NCBI GenBank assembly: GCA_028564705.1
Contig: JAPXFQ010002899.1
Location: 2,628,737-2,692,736 of the forward strand
Reading direction: 5' to 3'
DNA from: Apricaphanius iberus
Taxonomy: Eukaryota > Chordata > Actinopteri > Cyprinodontiformes > Aphaniidae
DNA: 64,000 bases
Positions within the stretch are counted from its first letter, which is position 1, and every line of letters starts with the position of its first letter. Below are positions 47,276 through 58,584 of the stretch, piece by piece. The position numbers and the translations under genes were made by a program. Under the pieces are notes generated by a model that did not search any database, had not been told where the DNA came from, and saw only the letters and a list, made by a program, of their open reading frames with translations.

Positions 47276-49440
47276 ACTCTGCAGCTCTTCAAGATTTACT
47301 GTAGGCTTTTCAACTGTTTCGCTAATTAATTCATTCATTCTCCAGTGTGATAGTTTAGGTTTCTAAGTTGCTGTTGTGCTGTTTTCTTTCATCTATTTTC
47401 TTTTTTAGATGAGGGATTGATGAAAACTCACAGAGATGGTCAAAGTTCATGATATTTTTTTAAGCCCAACCATGGTTTAAACTTTTCCACGATTTTATCT
47501 CTTACCACAAGCACGACCTATTGGGTGTAGAAGACTGCCTTTGTGTTAAAGATGTTCTTTTTCCATGGCACTGTGTTGCCATGGAAAAAGTATGACTGAA
47601 CGTGACACATTAGTATGATTTTGTATTTTGCAACCCCAGGTGTAATCGCACCTATGATGCAACATGTGTGACCCATTCTGACAGCTGTAGTAATTTAGAG
47701 CAGAACAATAGCCTGCACATCATTTTGCAGGGTCACTGTGAACTGACGTCTCACAGAGCGCATGCAGCCTGGGATCCAAAAGCAGGTTTTGAACTGGTAT
47801 CCAACTGGGCTACAACTTCTTCGACTGATTGCATTCAGCCTTCTTTGTGCAAAGTCTTCTTGTACGTTTCAGCCCAATAATAAAGGAAGATTGCTCTTTA
47901 TTATACATTTTTGTGTTCATAAAATTGTATTTGCTCACTTTGTCCAATCTAATGCACAATAAATTGCATGAAAAATAAAGGAAGAACTCCCCCATCTCTT
48001 TCTACAGCTCTTTTTCTTCAGTTATTTTTACTGTGAGTCTGAGATTGCAGCTAGTGACTCATCCCTGCATCTGCTATCACTTCTACACACAAAGAGCACT
48101 GCTTTTGTATTGAATTAGGTATTATATTATCAACATTGTGTTTTTCTGATGCTTCTTCAAATGAATAAAATAGGGTGTTGCAAGCAATCATATAAAGGAT
48201 AACTTATTTAGTCTTTTTTACATTTCTTTCTCTCTGCAGGGACTGACAAAATGTCCATTTCACCTGGTCACATTATGCATAATAACAAGGTTTAGTCATT
48301 CTTAGTCTGATTAAACAAAAATCTCTAATGATGATTACTGTAATTACTGCTCAATTTGTCTGCCTCCACCTCCACCATCACCTCCAGGTCACCCTTCCCC
48401 CATCCCCCTCTGGGCAGTAATCTCCCATCTACAAACTTTCCTTGAGTTTTCCTATGCAATTATACAAAGAAGTGTGTTATTGGTTTCCATGGTGAGCCTC
48501 TAACATAAACATAACAGTATGTGATAGAAGAGTGGCTTATTGATTTTAGAGATTTAAAGGTTGCTCTCATAATGTGTCCACATTTGACCTTTGACTTGTC
48601 TTTGTGTTGTCTGACAACAAAGACAATTAAGGCTGAGCAGAGGAGACTGGCGGGTCTTCTCCCGCTGCTGACAGATCGTCTTGACTTCTTTCCGCCCCCT
48701 CAGGTCTCTCATGTCTCACTCAAATCTGAACTGTTTCTGCACAGTCACTGTGCGTATTTTTGCATGAATTTATTTTCATATAAACTGACGTTGGTGGTAT
48801 ATATTTTTAAATGTTGTGGTTCGGTGTAAGAAATGCGTAAATAAATGACATATCATACTGTAAGCATTTAAATTAATTGCAAGTTTGCTTGCTTTATAGA
48901 AGTTTAGATTTTTTTTTTCTGTTTTTACCCAATTTACCAGGCAGAATATTGTTTTAAAGTCTTTTGTCACAGTGGCCTTTATAGGGGAGAGAGAAACACA
49001 TCCATCATGGCTCCATTGGGCAGGACTTCAACCAGGGACGACCATGTTGAGGTCTGAACCCTCCGGACAAACCACTGTGCTATGTGACACCCTAGAAGAA
49101 CATTTAAAAATATATATTGTGTCTAATTTTTAAGAGCTTTGGGCTTATTTAAATACACATTCCTTTACTTTTACACCTTAAAACCTGTATTTTCAAAACG
49201 TTTTGGTGACCAAATACCATTTATTAAATTCATTTTCGTACCTATCACTGCGTGGGAAGGTCCTGCAGCTGAACACCTCGCTATACAACTTTTAACCTGT
49301 GGGTTGCCTGGTGGAAGTACTGACCTTATTTAGTTTCATTTTATGGCAGTATACTACATGCTACCAAATGATATAAACAAACCAGCAGATAATGAGACTT
49401 GAGCCATGGCAGATCCACCAATGAAACCAAAGTAGACGTT
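47276..49440. other. Non-coding stretch
   Basis: No gene is recognised. It includes the hairpin at 47557-47590. 49000-49090 loosely resembles a minus-strand SINE head. Confidence 0.45.
47557..47590. repeat. Perfect 14-bp inverted repeat with 6-base loop
   Basis: CTTTTTCCATGGCA (47557-47570) and its exact complement (47577-47590) flank CTGTGT. Confidence 0.9.
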
Positions 49441-50010
49441 AAAAGAAGCAAGGAATGGGAAATGGCTGCAAGTGCAGCCATGTTCAGAATTGGATGTAGA
49501 ATGGATGCGGCTGGTGTCCATAAGGCTGCCGCATAGACCCCGGACCGGGTCCTTTCAGCGTCCAGTGTGAATAAGCGGTAAGAAAAGTTCCAGCATGCAG
49601 AGCCGCAGAGCTGGACTTTGAGCTGAGCCAGCTTCTCATCTCACAGGTTGTTCCCCTAGTTAAAGCCTAAAATTATTCTGGAACTAAAAATAATTCCATA
49701 CTCACAGCACACCGCTGTTCCTTCCGCAGACACAAGATGACACAGGTCAGACATTTCCTTCCCCTCACCCAGATCTTTTCTGTCAAAATGTTGCTCAATT
49801 TAGGTCAATATTACTTACCAAAGTAAGGTTAAGGCTAGCACACACTACAGGATAATCAGGACAATTTTTGTCCCGATCTCCCTTCATGACCCATGCCGCT
49901 GGGGGTCCACGTGAGCAGTTTAACGAAGAAAAAAAAAGTTTTCAAATATGGCAGAGATCATGGCCGGTTAAGATAACCGATAAGATCCAGACTATTTTTA
50001 TTTTACCCTA
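49441..50010. repeat. Fragments of dispersed fish repeats (uncertain)
   Basis: 49500-49580 has a GC-rich CCCCGGACCGGGTCC block followed by GTGTGAATAAGCGG. 49840-49910 begins GCTAGCACACACTACAGG and includes CCCGATCTCCCTTCATGACC. Both recall remembered fish non-autonomous DNA transposon ends. No paired terminal repeats were found. Confidence 0.3.
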
Positions 50011-51235
50011 ACAGAGTTGCATAATTCTTAAGGAAGGTGGGGAAACCGTGGTAACATGCCCCGCCCCTAACCCCAACAGAAGTGACAGTCACCCGACAGT
50101 AGGAGTAGTAGTAAGAGAATTGAAAATGATCACAAAATAATCTGCTAAGCAGAGGAGAAAAAATTATAAATGATTAACTCAGTAGCAAAGACGGAAGAGC
50201 GTGGTGCCGAATACCTGTCTGACTGGCGGGCGCATGGCACGCCGGAAAGCATAGCTCTGGCCTCAGTCCTCCTGCAGCCAGTTCCGTGTCATAAATCTGG
50301 TCTTGTTTGGTAATGCTGCCTAAACTGGGTGGTAAACTCCATTTAATGCTAAATACAGACACCGTTTTTGTCTCATGTTGCTGATTTTAGTAAACAGAGA
50401 CAGTGTAAGAGCAGTGTTGCAGTTTGGCAATCAGAGGACAGAAACTTGCATGTTATTAATCTTAATGAGCAAACACCCATATCTTGTTTAGTCTCTGCGC
50501 CCACTTTCACACTGAACTGGCATAAACTGCAAAAGATTGAGAATTACTTTATTTGTTTTGACATAAACTGACTCAGACAGCATTCTTTCATACCAAAGAA
50601 AGCTAAAAAAATTATAAAAACCCCAGTAAACGAGACCTTAAACAATCTGCTATGCTGTAGTCATTTCCCAAGTGGAGAAAAAGTTTCTTCATACTGGATC
50701 ACATATTCACCAGGCACAGGTAGAAAAATATCTCTTGTTTCCCCTGCATATTGTGTGGAGCACATATGGTACAGTTCATTAGTGTTTTCTATGACTTGAA
50801 ACATCCAGAAGGTTTGTGACTAAACATCTCTTGTTATTGCATCAGCATCAGCCACCGGTATCTACAGAAAGTCAAACTGGAACAGCTGGAGTTTTTTTAT
50901 AACAAGAAAGTAGAAGAGAATATGAAGAAGAAAGACAAAAACACAGAGGAACAGGATTGGAGTGGTTTAGCTTGCTTCTAACTTGCAAGAAAGAGTAAGA
51001 GAGGGGAAGAGTTTTGTGCTTCAATATGGTAATTAAATTGGAAGTTTAATGCAGTTCACTGTGGGATAAGCCCTCATAGGAGGGCGTCTTTGTAGTCCAG
51101 TTTTGCCACCAGTTGGCTGTGGCCCAACACACTATTGCCATGGATATGCCAGTGATTGTGTCCTATACTAGCTAACTAACTAACTAATGATGTTTACACA
51201 CTGGTCTTGACTCCAAATGTTTATTGATCGCAACT
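50011..51235. other. Non-coding stretch, nothing recognised
   Basis: Short frames only, with no domain or splice context. Confidence 0.45.
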
Positions 51236-51784
51236 AGCGCTGGGCGGTATACTGAAAATTTACAGATACCGAAATTTATGACTGTTACCAATGTCATTTT
51301 GCCCATGTCGATAAATTCGCTATTTAAAAAAAAGAAGAAGAAGAAGAAAATATATTTTTGTGTAGCGGTGCTCCTGTCCCTTTAAGAAAGAGCACTCCAC
51401 CTGAGTCACATGACTACGTACACTCATGTGACTTCATCATATCCAGTCAGCGCCATTGAGTACAGACCAGTGCTACCAACGTAGCGGCTGGGTTGCTACA
51501 TTTAGTGAGTGTTTAGACTCCTCTCGTGACTCTTAAAAAAAGCCACTATCTACAAATATAGCGACTTTTTATGGTATTATTGGATGCTTTGAGACTGGAG
51601 CACGGAGCGCTTTACTGCTTTCACTGAGCAGCAGTCGACCCAAAGCACCCAGCTCCACCCGCACTGGTCCTGCCAGTCGGAGCAGATACACTCAGAATGT
51701 TGGTACAGCTCTTGAAACCACTGCTGGCTATGGTGGGCTCCAATGTAAATGCAAAATATTTTCAGTCGTATTTTAGACTGCACA
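51236..51784. repeat. Possible non-autonomous DNA transposon fragment
   Basis: It begins AGCGCTGGGCGGTATACTGA with CCGAAATTTATGACTGTTAC, a motif set I associate with fish hAT-like element ends. An AAG microsatellite lies at 51333-51350. 51361-51784 is less AT-rich and differs from its flanks. The right end was not found. Confidence 0.3.
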
Positions 51785-54019
51785 GTAAGACCTCAGATTT
51801 CACTCACCGCCCCCGTTGCTTTCTCATCTGGTCTGTGTGATCACTTCTCTGAAGCTAAACTGGACTCTAAAGGAGGGGGAATCAAACCCTGAATTAAAAG
51901 GCTGTTTGAAGCCATGCAATAGCAAGAACCTATCACATTTTAAAGCTCATTAGGCCACTTCCAGGCCTTGAATACAGATAGGGAGGGGGAGAGGAGTTTG
52001 TCATTGTTATCGTCCACTTACTGTTACCTTGATTAACTGTTCAATATACTGAGGTATAGATTTTAGGTCATAGTTTACTCACGTGTTGCTCCGAGTGATA
52101 TTTTTATGCAGCAGTTTTCTCAAGTCCTAGACTAACAGTAACTTTAATTTTCTATGTTTTTATATAACTTGTTGAGTAGATCTAATATTTCACTGCAATA
52201 GAAAACAAAGCTTAAATATTTAGAACAATAACTCAATTGAAAAAGACTGATTTATCAGCAAAAAGTTTGGCCGTTTGACATGTTTTTGCAAAAAAACTGA
52301 TATGAATGACTGAACCTCTTAGTAACACTGTATTCAAAAAAGTTTTATAAACCTATGTTGTCAATACAGTCAGGGAAGACATTCACATCCTCCACACTTT
52401 AGTAGTGTAACAAAACTTTTCCTATGGTTTTAAGTGAAAGAAAAGAAGAATCAAAATTTCTCTTTTTAATTGTTGTGTTTCTCATTTTATTGGAACCTCT
52501 TTTCATCACTTTGTGTTTGGCGATGCTCACAACCACTCCATGGTGGGCTGATGTGGTTTTAGCCCCCTGGGAGTCTTGGGAGTTAGGACCCTGTCCTCTT
52601 GTGTGATTACCCAGCCTGTCTGGAGGCAGCGTGGGCGCTGGCAGAAGAGGTTAACCAATGCAACCTGTGAGCAGGCTGTGGTTTAGACGTTGTGGGAAAT
52701 TGTTTGCTTAATTGGCTGCTTCGACAAACTTTTCTCACAATTTTTCAAAAAACACCATCATCCCCTGCCTGACCTCTACTTTTATCAGAGCTCATTCTTG
52801 CTCTACCTTTAACTCTGATGGTTGGGAACCTTAGCGTAATTTCCCTAACTACATCTCCCTCATTAGACTCATGTGGCGAAACCAACAAACTCTATGTCGC
52901 CTCCAGTAAGTAATCAGACATAAAGTAATGTAACCTGGAAAAAACATTCCTTTCAGCCATATTCATTACTATCCACTTGATCTCAATTTTAAATGAATTA
53001 TTTTTATATTATTTTTAATATTATTATGTGTATTTAGTAGAGGGTGAAATCAGAAAAAATAGTATAGCCTGAAATCAGAAAAATCTAAAAACACACTGTC
53101 AACTATATGTTTATGGATACAAATCACAGTTTATTAAATCTACAATTAAAACCAATTGGAAAGTATTTGATTGGCTCTAAGGTGTTTATGTGTTTTTATA
53201 TAATTTTATAAAAAACTAATTGCTTGATAATCAGGCGAAAATACACTATAAAGATCTAGGTCTTATTAAACTTCAGCTTTGGTTCATTATCTTTAGTTTT
53301 TATAATGTGTGGACATTTTGTTTGTAGAGATCTTTTAACCATACATGCAAAAGGCTATATCCAACAATGGAAAGTCAATGGGCATGATCAATATTGCAGT
53401 TAAGTCAAATGCAAGAAACAACAGTTCGGTAATCCAGCTCCTTCATGTACGTAGGTTCATAAGTGGGGTGCAGTCACAACAACAACAAAAATTTAATACA
53501 TTTTTTAGCAGAATAATGCCTGAGAGTGATTGGTGTGAGAGGCCACAAGGTGCAGAGGCAGGGCTGCCCTCAGAATGACCCCGTCCCACTTTAAGATTGA
53601 TTAGGTGTGGCAGAGTTATTCCAGTCCAAATGACTCAATATGGGCTTGTGTGTCAGCTGCATCTACCCTGGACTTGCATTATTAACTTGTCCAGGAAGAG
53701 GGCACTGCGGTGGAGCCTTGTCGGGGAACACTGCAGAAATAAAGGAGGGGAAGGAAGCCCTACCAAACTCAATTTGTAATTTAATCCAGCGTGCTGCCAT
53801 CAATTGAGAGCTGCTCCTGTAATAGCAGCCAAACAGTAGCTGAGCAATAGATTGGAGCTTGCATCAACTTTTCATCCTTAATACTATGCTGCCTTAACAG
53901 AAAGTTTCAGAACAGAATGGGCAGAATTGGTTAAATGGTTTACATCAAAGTATATACATGTATTAAAACAGCCAACTCATTCTGGGACATGGATTAAAAG
54001 TAGAATTGCTGTTCATAGA
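51785..54019. other. Non-coding stretch, nothing recognised
   Basis: AT-rich, with no repeat family or exon assigned. Confidence 0.45.
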
Positions 54020-54356
54020 CATCCATCCATCATTTGCAGGTTCACCGGGGGGCTGCTACCCATCTCCAGCAGTTACTGGGTGAGAGACGGGATACACCCT
54101 GGACAAGTTGCCCCTCCCCCACAGGGCAACATAGAGACAAACAGAACAAACAACCATGCACACACAAACTATGGAGACATCAATTTACCTAACAGTCATG
54201 TTTTTGCTCTCTGGGAGAAAGTACCCATGAGGAATCCATGCAAGCAGAAGGATAACATATAAACTCCACACAGAAAGACCCAGGTCAGGATTTGAACCCC
54301 AGACCTTCTACATTCTTTCTGTGGAGCAACCATGCTACCAAATGCATCACTATACT
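54020..54356 (-). repeat. DANA/mermaid-like SINE
   Basis: Left end CATCCATCCATC (tail complement), then GGATACACCCTGGACAAGTT, GGGCAACATAGAGACAAACA and AACAGTCATGTTTTTGC. The tRNA-like head (GGATTTGAACCCCAGACC, B-box complement) is near the right end. Full length but diverged. Confidence 0.7.
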
Positions 54357-54565
54357 ATCACCTGAGCTGTTTGTAGATATTCTTCTTCTAATATGATGGG
54401 CTATTTTCCAAATAATTTGAAAAATTAAATTGCTATATGTGCAAACTAGTAGAGACATATTCCATTAAACTCATAGCAATGTGTGATTCTGCAAACTTCT
54501 AACTTTGAAACTCAGCACTTTTTGTTAATTCTCATTTTTGAAACACTTTAGAAACTATGCATCAT

Positions 54566-54658
54566 CTACCATCCATCCATATTCTGAACCGCTTAGGCCT
54601 CCAGCTGTCAACGGGCGAGAGGCGGGGTACATGCTGGACAGGTCACCAGTTCATCACA
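54566..54658 (-). repeat. DANA/mermaid-like SINE, left part, interrupted
   Basis: ATCCATCCATATTCTGAACC, then CGGGCGAGAGGCGGGGTACA and GGACAGGTCACCAGTTCATC, ending CACAGGG. The continuation (ACATAGAGACAGGACAGG) is found only after the SINE at 54659-54909. Confidence 0.7.
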
Positions 54659-54909
54659 GGGCTGACTGTGGCCTAGTGGTAGAGTAGTTGGCTTGCAGTC
54701 AGAGGGTCGTAGGTTCAATTCCAGCTTCTTGCAGTCACATGTTGATGTGCTGGGCGAGGCACTTAATTCTACATCATCCTACTGAGCCATGTTGGCTATC
54801 GGTGTATGAATGCGAGTGTGAATGGGTGAATGTGGCTTCAATGTAAAGTGCTTTGAGTGGTCAGTATGACTAGAAAAGCGCTATATAAGTTCAGTCCATT
54901 TACCATTTA
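54659..54909 (+). repeat. tRNA-headed SINE with L2-like tail, nested in the mermaid-like SINE
   Basis: A-box TGGCCTAGTGG (54669-54679) and B-box GGTTCAATTCC (54712-54722). The tail GTAAAGTGCTTTGAGTGGTC, then GAAAAGCGCTATATAAGTTC, shows the LINE-derived 3' end common in fish SINEs. Confidence 0.8.
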
Positions 54910-54955
54910 CATAGAGACAGGACAGGCACACACACGCACACACAAAAGCTGAAAT
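54910..54955 (-). repeat. DANA/mermaid-like SINE, right remainder
   Basis: ATAGAGACAGGACAGGCACA and a short CA-rich end continue the copy broken at 54658. The tRNA-like head is missing. Confidence 0.6.
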
Positions 54956-55207
54956 ATATTTGTAACTTAACTTAGCTGTTTGTAAGACTCATTTTAGTAA
55001 TAAGCATTACCATTATTGTAAATCCCATGAAATCAAAATCTTACAAAGAATTAAAGATCAGCTTTCGTTCAATATTTCAGACAAAGATAAAAACCAAAAC
55101 ACTTATACTTAGAACATTATAATAAAAAAAGCATTTCCAGCTAGTTATATGCTGGCGTGTACAATGTTGCCTTCCACTGTCATTGCATATTTTTGAGTAA
55201 ATAAAGT

Positions 55208-55978
55208 CAGTCGTTCTCAACCTTTTTTTCTGTGATGTAGCCTACCCCTGTAAAATATTTGTTCAGCCAAGCACCCCTTAACCAACTTAAAGCCTTAAAC
55301 CTAATTGGTTGTAAAAAAAAAAAAGACCTAAAACAGAGCACTGTGCTATCAGTGGCTGATTTATTAAACTTTTGAACAGATAAACATGTACAAAATTCAA
55401 CCATTAGAAAAAAAATGTTTCCAACATTTTACATTTTAATAATTCATAACTAATGTTAATAATTCATGACTAAATGAATTATAATCGTGTGTCATTACTA
55501 AAATGTAATGATTCAAACTCATTTTATTAAAAAAAGTGACCATGTTACCACTGCTAGATGGTAGTTGTCTCCCTGAATTTTTAAATAAAAAGACATTGCT
55601 AGAAAGAAATAATCAACTTAATTAAGAATAAGGATCTGTGCACAATAATTATCAACATAAAGTGTCCTCTTTTGGGATCATGGTAAAGATCTGATCTCAA
55701 AAAGAAACAATTAACTGAATTTTAAATAAAAGCACTAATTGCTAAAAACAAATATTATAAATATCTGGTGTTTTAGGATAATGAAATTGAAAAACCTACT
55801 CCTGAGTATAAAATTAATTGTATGAATTTATATTTTCTCAAAATATTTATTAAATAATATTTTTAAAGGACTTTTGGATGGCTGCTACTTACTAAATGTA
55901 TGAATATTTTCTCACGTACCCCCTTGACTGCCTTCACGTACCACCAGGGGTACTGGTAGCCCCATTTGAGAACCACTG
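55208..55978. mobile_element. hAT-like non-autonomous element
   Basis: Ends CAGTCGTTCTCAACC and (complement) CAGTGGTTCTCAAATG agree at 12 of the first 13 bases. Inside each end are GTACCCC-type motifs, as in hAT elements with 'TTCTCAA' ends. Flanking 8-mers (AATAAAGT, TTCTAAGT) agree at only four positions, so the target duplication has decayed or the edge is misplaced. No transposase. Confidence 0.6.
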
Positions 55979-56017
55979 TTCTAAGTTTGTAACTTTCAGT
56001 ATAATTATTGCTGTTTT

Positions 56018-56768
56018 TGTAACCCACCTGACAATAGGTTAAATAATCATATTGTTTCATATTTGATCATTATTCCGTTTCATTTTATGATTTTAAGTAC
56101 TTTGAGTTTTATTCTGAAAGACCGGAACTTTATTTTGTGTGAAACCGGAAGTAGTTCGTTAGAATATGCAGTAGCTTAACGTAGCTAAAGACCGGACTGC
56201 GCACTGCATCTGTTCTTCCGTGGAAGTTGAAAACAAGAGAAAAAGAGATTGGAGGGCCGTGAAAGAAGCACATTTATTGTCCTGGCTTCTCGGATAGAAA
56301 ATCGCCTCTGGATGGAAAATTGGAGAAGCTCCAGCTTTGTGTTCCACGAGGCTGACCAGTGATCCAGTTGATGGCGAGCCTCCCAGTTGATCTTTGAGCT
56401 CCACCACACTTTCGGCTGATCCTGTGGTAGGGTTGTGTCAATCCCACTGATCGACACCAACGAGAGCTAACTTTGGATTCTTTCCTTGACTTGACTATTC
56501 CCCCTGACTTACTGACTTGAACTTGATTGGATCCACATCAAACAATTCCTGGATTTAACTTTTCCAAAAGACAATTTCATATTTTTTTCCTTTTGGTATT
56601 ATTTTCTTAGTTAATGGGCCCAAAGCATTGTAAATGTACACTGTTATAATGGTTTTCTGAACTAAAAGTGAAATTCCTTACTAACACGTGTTTTCAGTGG
56701 TTTTTGCTACTACTCTCAGCTCCTACGAACCTAGGATGTGACGTGTACATACTCAGAAGTGGGTTACA
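56018..56768 (+). repeat. 5' LTR
   Basis: 751 bp bounded by a perfect 8-bp inverted repeat, TGTAACCC...GGGTTACA. It contains several ACCGGA motifs, including an ETS-type ACCGGAAGT at 56144-56152. No convincing TATA box or AATAAA was found. Confidence 0.93.
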
Positions 56769-56774
56769 CGGGAA

Positions 56775-56792
56775 AAATTGGCGAGCCAGCCA
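56775..56792 (+). other. Candidate primer-binding site region
   Basis: After the LTR comes CGGGAAAAATTGGCGAGCC. The TGG in ATTGGCGAGCC could pair with a tRNA CCA end, but it lies about 9 bases inside and I cannot assign a tRNA. No self-priming complement in the LTR was found. Confidence 0.4.
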
Positions 56793-56868
56793 GGAGCTTT
56801 GAGTTAGCAACAACCTAGATGCTCTTTTGTGTAAAAGTATTCTTGTGAACTAAATTTTTTTTGTCAGA

Positions 56869-58584
56869 ATGGATGTGATCGAAAGAGAGGGAATTAAGGT
56901 TCCCAATACTGTCATTGTATCAGGTTTGACAAACACTGATGTTGATGAGGACATTCATGAGTTTTTAAAGCGATATGGGTCTATTAACAGAATAATCAAA
57001 GTATCAGACCAAACATCCGAGTTGAATGGAAAAATCCTTGTAGAGTATGCGTTTGGTACAGCTGTGGAGACACTTGAGAAAGATTTACCTCTTGATAGAC
57101 CAAGTGATTCAGATAAAAATGTTGTCTTTCACATCGAAGCCTTAGCCAGTGTATATTCAACCGAAAAAGGTAACGATCTCACAAAAACCTTTCTGTTAGA
57201 CCTTCACAATATTGCAAAACTCAGTGGGAAATCTTTTGAACACCTGTTACATGACGAGTTGGCGAGAATCACTGGGTTGATTAAAGAACAGGGCAAGTTT
57301 GACATACATCAGGACACAGTCGTGGCACCTGCTGAAACCGCCATAGGTCCCGTTTTTCTTGATGCTACTCAAACAGACTCAGTCATTGATGAGCAAAACC
57401 CTATTCTTGATCCCCATAGCTCTACTTTCAAACCCCCTGGAAATGCTATGCCCACTCAAATTGGGCCAGTATCTTCATTTTTGCAATCTGCAGAACAACT
57501 TAACCCACCTGAAGTGCAGCGTGTGGTAGTCGAACATATAGTCAAGAGTTCAGACCTCTCTTCTCAGATTCACTCACCAAACAAACTTCGACCATTTTCC
57601 GGCAAAATCCCTTGCCCAAATTTTGAGGTCGACTATGATACATGGAGGAACAGTATTGAATGTCACTTGGCTGATCCTACTGTTTCTAGTGCACACCTGG
57701 TACGACGCATTGTGGATAGTTTGCTTCCCCCTGCAGCCACTCTCGTCAAATCGCTAGGTCCCCATGCAAATCCAAAAGCTTTCCTTGATCTGCTTGACTC
57801 AGCTTATGCTACAGTGGAAGACGGAGATGAACTTTTTGCACAGTTTCTCAGTGTTAATCAAAATTCAGGAGAGAAACCTTCTAATCATCTTCAAAGACTG
57901 CAGACCTTTTTGAACCGGATTGTAAAAATGAAAACCATTTCACCTCCAGATTCAGACAAGCAACTCTTAAAGCAGTTCTGTAGAGGCTGCTGGAACAATG
58001 CGTTGATTAACACCCTCCAGCTTGAGCAACGAAAAGAAAATCCACCCACTTTTCCAGAGTTTTTACTCCTTTTACGTACAGAGGAGGACAAACAAACTGC
58101 AAAAGCAAACAGGATGAAACAACATTTGGGGTTCCAAAAACCAAAAGTCTATGCTGCAGCACAGGTGCATGAAGCATATCTTGGAGACACATATGATTCC
58201 CCTCAGTCGTTCTCTGCTGAACCACCAGCTATGCAACAACTTCAAAAGAAAATTGTTGAGCTGCAAGCTCAAATTGCTGCCCTCTCAAGTCCTACAAAAC
58301 GAGTGTCTGTTGCAGATAAACCTACAAAGAAGGAGAAACAAAGAGAAAAATCAGTTCACAAAAAGACATCAACTCAAAAACTAACCTCAGAAGCCACACC
58401 CATAACAGTTAAAGCAAAGCCAAAGCCATGGTACTGTTTTCGCTGTGGTGAGGATGGGCATATTGCCACAAGCTGTGACGATCCTCCCAATCCTACATTA
58501 GTGTCTGCAAAAAGAACTCTGCTTAAAGAGAAACAACAAGCTTGGGAAAAAGACAACCAAACACCTGACAAGAATTTAAACTAA
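56869..58584 (+). CDS. gag: Gag polyprotein, PNMA-like
   Basis: 571 codons; the ATG has A at -3 and G at +4. Gag assembles the particle and packages the element RNA. Residues 13-74 (VIVSGL...ILVEYAFGTA) look like a degenerate RRM-type fold. Residues about 238-418 form a capsid-type domain (LRPFSGKIPCPNFEVDYDTW ... LQRLQTFLNRI) with the layout of PNMA proteins, host genes known to descend from Ty3/Gypsy gag. Residues 453-472 could form a short coiled coil, followed by a lysine-rich stretch. A CCHC zinc knuckle lies at C523, C526, H531 and C536, with the CX2CX4HX4C spacing. Pol is reached by -1 frameshifting at 58575-58581, just before the stop. The host PNMA relationship is inferred by pattern, not by search. 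Confidence 0.9.
   Translation: MDVIEREGIKVPNTVIVSGLTNTDVDEDIHEFLKRYGSINRIIKVSDQTSELNGKILVEYAFGTAVETLEKDLPLDRPSDSDKNVVFHIEALASVYSTEKGNDLTKTFLLDLHNIAKLSGKSFEHLLHDELARITGLIKEQGKFDIHQDTVVAPAETAIGPVFLDATQTDSVIDEQNPILDPHSSTFKPPGNAMPTQIGPVSSFLQSAEQLNPPEVQRVVVEHIVKSSDLSSQIHSPNKLRPFSGKIPCPNFEVDYDTWRNSIECHLADPTVSSAHLVRRIVDSLLPPAATLVKSLGPHANPKAFLDLLDSAYATVEDGDELFAQFLSVNQNSGEKPSNHLQRLQTFLNRIVKMKTISPPDSDKQLLKQFCRGCWNNALINTLQLEQRKENPPTFPEFLLLLRTEEDKQTAKANRMKQHLGFQKPKVYAAAQVHEAYLGDTYDSPQSFSAEPPAMQQLQKKIVELQAQIAALSSPTKRVSVADKPTKKEKQREKSVHKKTSTQKLTSEATPITVKAKPKPWYCFRCGEDGHIATSCDDPPNPTLVSAKRTLLKEKQQAWEKDNQTPDKNLN

Noticed and set aside
54669..54722. A tRNA gene (A-box and B-box present)
   Set aside because: A LINE-like tail follows, and the acceptor stem does not pair. 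It is a SINE.
55200..55986. 8-bp target duplication of the hAT-like element
   Set aside because: The flanking 8-mers agree at only four positions, so a duplication cannot be claimed.
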